DNA of 22,903 bases from a virus. The notes below the pieces were generated by a model. The model did not search any database. It was not told the DNA's origin and saw only the letters and a program-made list of their open reading frames with translations. Of this stretch, positions 20,515 through 22,903 are shown piece by piece. The first letter of the stretch is position 1; each line of letters starts with the position of its first letter. The stretch spans positions 1 to 22,903 of IMG/VR virus record IMGVR_UViG_3300037246_002943. One strand, 5' to 3'. Position numbers and translations under genes: made by a program.

Positions 20515-21791
20515 GCGTCCGCACATCGAGCCTGGTCTGGGAGCAGTCTAGCCACAGGGGCAGCCGCCTGTTGGCCCTCTTGGCTTTAGCCGACATGTGC
20601 AATAACGAGGGCATCGCTTGGCCCAGGGTTGGGACCATAGCCGCGAGAATACGAGTCGCAGAGCGCCAGACCCAATACGTTCTGCGAGACATCGAGAATA
20701 CGGGCGAGCTATACACGCATCTGCAGACAGGACGTACCTGCCCCAACTTTTACCTGGTAGCAACGGGCCTCGATGCGCCAAGCATTGAAACCGCCCTGGT
20801 GACCTTCCTACTCTATCCGCAAGACCTGGCACAATACGTGGCCGCGCTTTTGCTCAAGGGCCAGCAAGGGGAAAATATCCGGGCCGACTTGGATGAACTG
20901 GACCAACCGTTCACCGCCTTTTTTCAAATACGCAGGCTAATCGTGGCCGAGCGTAAAAGGGTGCAGAAACCTGCACCCCTAAAGGCAAAAAGAGAAAAGG
21001 CGCAGAGACCTGCACCCCTAAAGGCAGAAAGAGAAAAGGCGCAGGTCCCTGCACCCCAGGGTGCAGAAAATCGCGTAAAGGGTGCAGCCCAATGCACCCA
21101 TGAACCCATGAACCGTAAGCATGAAACCTTTGTGGTAGAAATAGTAGGTGAGTTGGGGAACTACTTGTCGGCCTTGTTGCCCTGGTTCGTGGAGACCGCC
21201 GGCTTGCCGCTCCCTGATCACAATACCCCAACGGGAGCCGATGAAATCCAGCGCCGCTGGCTTGGCCCCCTGCAACGGATAGGCCAGCCCTCAGACTTTG
21301 ACGTGGAAGAAGTGAAAGACCTTTTGTTGTGGGGCTTGAATAGCGCCGACCTGGGAGGGTGGGGGGGAAAAGTCGCCGCGCCAGGGAGCCTTGAGAAAGC
21401 GATCCGGGCTGAGGTAGGCCGACGCAAACGAGCAAAAAAGCGGGATGAGAAGCAGCCACAAACCCTGCCCATGTTGTTGCCCTCGACTAAACCTATGTCG
21501 CCTGAACGCGCCGTGGCCCACGAGTGTTGGGAGACAATCAAAAGCGATTTGTTCCTGCAAATGACCCGCGAGACGTTCAACACCTGGCTGAAACCCACGT
21601 GTGCTATCGGCCAGGAAAACGGGACGTTGTTCGTTCAAGTTCCCAACGCCTACGTTAAGGAGTGGTTGGAAAATCGCTTGTTGGGAACCGTCGAGCGCAC
21701 AGCAACGAGCTATTCAGACGGAGCCATTCAAGAAGTGAAATTCAGCATAATACCGCCGGCCAAAGCTGGCACAAAAAAAGGAGCCTCATGA
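20511..21791 (+). CDS. Replication initiator: HTH_36-type N-terminus and DnaA domain I-like C-terminus
   Basis: From the ATG at 20511 (426 aa), residues about 15-75 form a helix-turn-helix of the HTH_36 type (LLALLALADMCNNEGIAWPR), common in phage and plasmid initiators. Residues 151-190 are a charged 13-residue repeat (QKPAPLKAKREKA, QRPAPLKAEREKA, then a diverged third). Residues about 335-412 resemble DnaA domain I: ECWETIKSDLF, TFNTWLKP and VQVPNAYVKEWLENR. DnaA domain I contacts the DnaB helicase, so the protein may bind an origin and recruit host helicase. The DNA of the repeat region holds a cluster of CTGCACCC motifs, as in lambda O where the origin lies in the initiator gene. The start overlaps the preceding stop as ATGA. 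Confidence 0.78.
   Translation: MSVRTSSLVWEQSSHRGSRLLALLALADMCNNEGIAWPRVGTIAARIRVAERQTQYVLRDIENTGELYTHLQTGRTCPNFYLVATGLDAPSIETALVTFLLYPQDLAQYVAALLLKGQQGENIRADLDELDQPFTAFFQIRRLIVAERKRVQKPAPLKAKREKAQRPAPLKAEREKAQVPAPQGAENRVKGAAQCTHEPMNRKHETFVVEIVGELGNYLSALLPWFVETAGLPLPDHNTPTGADEIQRRWLGPLQRIGQPSDFDVEEVKDLLLWGLNSADLGGWGGKVAAPGSLEKAIRAEVGRRKRAKKRDEKQPQTLPMLLPSTKPMSPERAVAHECWETIKSDLFLQMTRETFNTWLKPTCAIGQENGTLFVQVPNAYVKEWLENRLLGTVERTATSYSDGAIQEVKFSIIPPAKAGTKKGAS
20959..21098. repeat. CTGCACCC motif cluster, candidate replication origin iterons
   Basis: CTGCACCC or its complement GGGTGCAG occurs at 20959-20966, 20971-20978, 21010-21017, 21049-21056, 21059-21066 and 21080-21087, with weaker copies at 20999-21005 and 21092-21098. 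A 39-bp unit repeats from 20962, 21001 and (partly) 21040. Pairs of opposite motifs can form hairpins, for example 20959-20978 with a four-base loop and 21049-21066 with two bases between. The cluster lies inside the initiator gene, a typical place for phage origins. Confidence 0.6.
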
Positions 21792-22852
21792 TTACAGACA
21801 ATGGCATTTGCCTTATATCTATCGACCCCGGTAACGGGTATTTTAAGGGGGGGTTTACCCACGGAAAACAAACCGACGTGGCCGCGCTGCCCTCAGTTGT
21901 CGGGCTTGGCAGTCTGGAACAGGGCCTGGTCGGGCAAGGGCTTGGTCGGCAGAAAGCTAACAAGCCGCGCCTCGTCACTATTGGCCCATCTACGTACCTC
22001 GTAGGGGAAAATGTAGCCGGGTATGGCCGACCCGTTGAACGGGTTGACCCAGGGCGCTTTATTGATGGAGACGAGCTGCGCGCCCTCTTGTATGCTACAT
22101 TTGGTGACCTGCTTGGCCCCGGCGCGACCGACGTCGCTATCGTCGCAGGCCTCCCCGTGGAGGTCTTGCAAGCGGATGACGCCAAACGCACCGTCCGAGA
22201 AATGAAAAAGTGGATGCGCGCAGCCCACCGCTTTTCCGTTGGCCTTGATGAGTACTGCGTCACTGTCAAAGACGTACAAATCGTAGCGCAGCCGCTTGGC
22301 ACATATTTCGCCTGGGGCGCAGGGCCAGGGGGCTTGTGGGTGAAAGGGAAAACCGACATGGCCGCAGCCGTCGCTATCCTGGACGTGGGCTTTCAATCTT
22401 TGGACCTTTACGTGGTCGAAAACGCTGTGCTGCAGCCGCGATGGACAGCGGGCCGCAACGTAGGCATACGACGAGCTTGTGACCTCGTGAATGACCTGGT
22501 TTATCACGCACATGGACGCACTTTGAGCTTGCACGAGGCAGACGCCCTTTTGCGATTGACCATGAAAAAGAAACCTGCTATGATCAACGTTCCAGGAGGG
22601 CCGGCGAACGTGGCCGACATCGTAACGACTGCCCTGGAAATGTCGCGTGGCGAAGCTATTGCTTATTGTGAGAGCCAATGGGGCAACGGCAAGCAATTCG
22701 CCTATATCCTGCTGACCGGAGGTGGGGCGATAGCATACAAGCCGGCGCTTGAGCGTCTCTTCCCCTTTGCCGAACTAATGGAGAACGCGCAAACGGCCAA
22801 CGTGAGAGGGCTTTCCTTCCTGGCAAACCGTCCAAAGTATCTCAAGGTGTAA
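21788..22852 (+). CDS. ParM/StbA-like actin-family segregation protein
   Basis: The 354-residue protein has the actin-fold ATPase motifs: phosphate 1 SIDPGNGYFKGGF at 11-23, a DVAIVAGLPVEVL strand at 115-127, phosphate 2 ILDVGFQSLDLYVVEN at 197-212, and the adenosine loop LLTGGGAIAY at 309-318, ending with NVRGLSFLANR. ParM-type proteins polymerise with ATP and push plasmid copies apart, with a ParR adaptor bound to a centromere. In phage 2 a usual glycine/threonine is replaced (DVGFQSLD). ParR, if present, should lie just downstream, outside the window. The ATG at 21788 overlaps the initiator stop as ATGA with AGGAG upstream. Confidence 0.82.
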   Translation: MITDNGICLISIDPGNGYFKGGFTHGKQTDVAALPSVVGLGSLEQGLVGQGLGRQKANKPRLVTIGPSTYLVGENVAGYGRPVERVDPGRFIDGDELRALLYATFGDLLGPGATDVAIVAGLPVEVLQADDAKRTVREMKKWMRAAHRFSVGLDEYCVTVKDVQIVAQPLGTYFAWGAGPGGLWVKGKTDMAAAVAILDVGFQSLDLYVVENAVLQPRWTAGRNVGIRRACDLVNDLVYHAHGRTLSLHEADALLRLTMKKKPAMINVPGGPANVADIVTTALEMSRGEAIAYCESQWGNGKQFAYILLTGGGAIAYKPALERLFPFAELMENAQTANVRGLSFLANRPKYLKV

Positions 22853-22853
22853 A

Positions 22854-22902
22854 CCCCCCCGAGCACCCCCCCTATCTGTGGTGGAGGTGGGGAGGGGGGG
22901 GG
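22854..22902 (+). repeat. C-tract/G-tract inverted region after the actin gene
   Basis: Two runs of seven Cs (22854-22860 and 22866-22872) are followed by a G-rich segment ending in nine Gs (22894-22902). The C and G tracts can pair into a hairpin, and the G-rich part could form a quadruplex. It may be the terminator of the rightward operon. The sequence ends here, so the homopolymer may also reflect where the assembly stopped. Confidence 0.4.
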
Positions 22903-22903
22903 T

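Noticed and set aside
20911-21459. A minus-strand frame with a repetitive LPLGVQ-type protein
   Set aside because: Its repeats simply mirror the 39-bp DNA repeats of the initiator gene on the other strand; no start signal is visible.
21742-22696. Minus-strand frames opposite the ParM-like gene
   Set aside because: They are shadows of the actin-like gene, which has all its nucleotide-binding motifs.
1-22903. tRNA genes, insertion sequences, CRISPR arrays and integrase/att sites
   Set aside because: I looked for tRNA T-arm patterns, transposase motifs, regularly spaced repeats and recombinase motifs and saw none.

Overview
The window is a block of double-stranded DNA bacteriophage sequence, most likely a temperate phage or phage-plasmid. 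It carries a packaging module (small and large terminase, Mu gp29-like portal), a holin-like protein, two DNA methyltransferases, a RuvC-like resolvase, and a divergent control region flanked by a XRE repressor, a replication initiator and a ParM-like segregation actin. Genes are packed with stop/start overlaps of 1-20 bases and good Shine-Dalgarno sites. Promoters match the sigma70 consensus, so the host is a bacterium. The host phylum cannot be fixed from sequence alone; the EAD7-type Death-like domain, the C39-like peptidase and the many small zinc-ribbon proteins are only loosely suggestive of Chloroflexota or similar bacteria.

Layout. (1) 1-2691, plus strand: the tail of an operon of seven unrecognised small genes, open at the left edge. 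It contains a 51-bp duplicated gene junction and a pair of tandem paralogues, and ends in a small basic, ribbon-helix-helix-like protein. (2) 2719-11130, minus strand: a late-type operon that starts at a strong extended -10 promoter near 11180-11207. It reads holin-like protein, C39-like cysteine peptidase, membrane-anchored EAD7 Death-like protein, ParB-domain/DNA methyltransferase fusion, small protein, terminase small subunit, terminase large subunit, portal fused to a MuF-like tail, and a last small protein. It converges with region 1. (3) 11215-11468: a gene-poor stretch with internal repeats. (4) 11469-19828, minus strand: an early or middle operon of about eleven genes, including a C5 cytosine methyltransferase, a RuvC-like resolvase, a large ParB-like protein, a coiled-coil protein, a DUF6011/DUF6166 protein and several zinc-ribbon proteins. 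(5) 19829-20030: two back-to-back near-consensus promoters with direct-repeat operators and an attenuator-like hairpin. (6) 20031-22852, plus strand: XRE regulator, small CxxC protein, initiator with an embedded cluster of CTGCACCC motifs and a DnaA domain I-like C-terminus, and the ParM-like actin.

How it fits together. The divergent promoters look like a switch between a replication/maintenance operon (right) and an early lytic/DNA-metabolism operon (left). Late genes are driven from the separate promoter near 11.2 kb. A 16-bp palindrome, TGCTTGCGCGCAAGCA, occurs three times about 7-9 kb apart, one copy just upstream of the ParB-like gene, and is a good candidate for that protein's binding site. 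The most unusual gene is the EAD7-plus-transmembrane protein in the late operon. EAD7 domains are bacterial Death-like adaptors of immune and conflict systems, so a phage copy suggests a decoy or inhibitor of host immunity, a superinfection-exclusion effector, or a lysis-timing factor. No capsid or tail gene is visible in the window.
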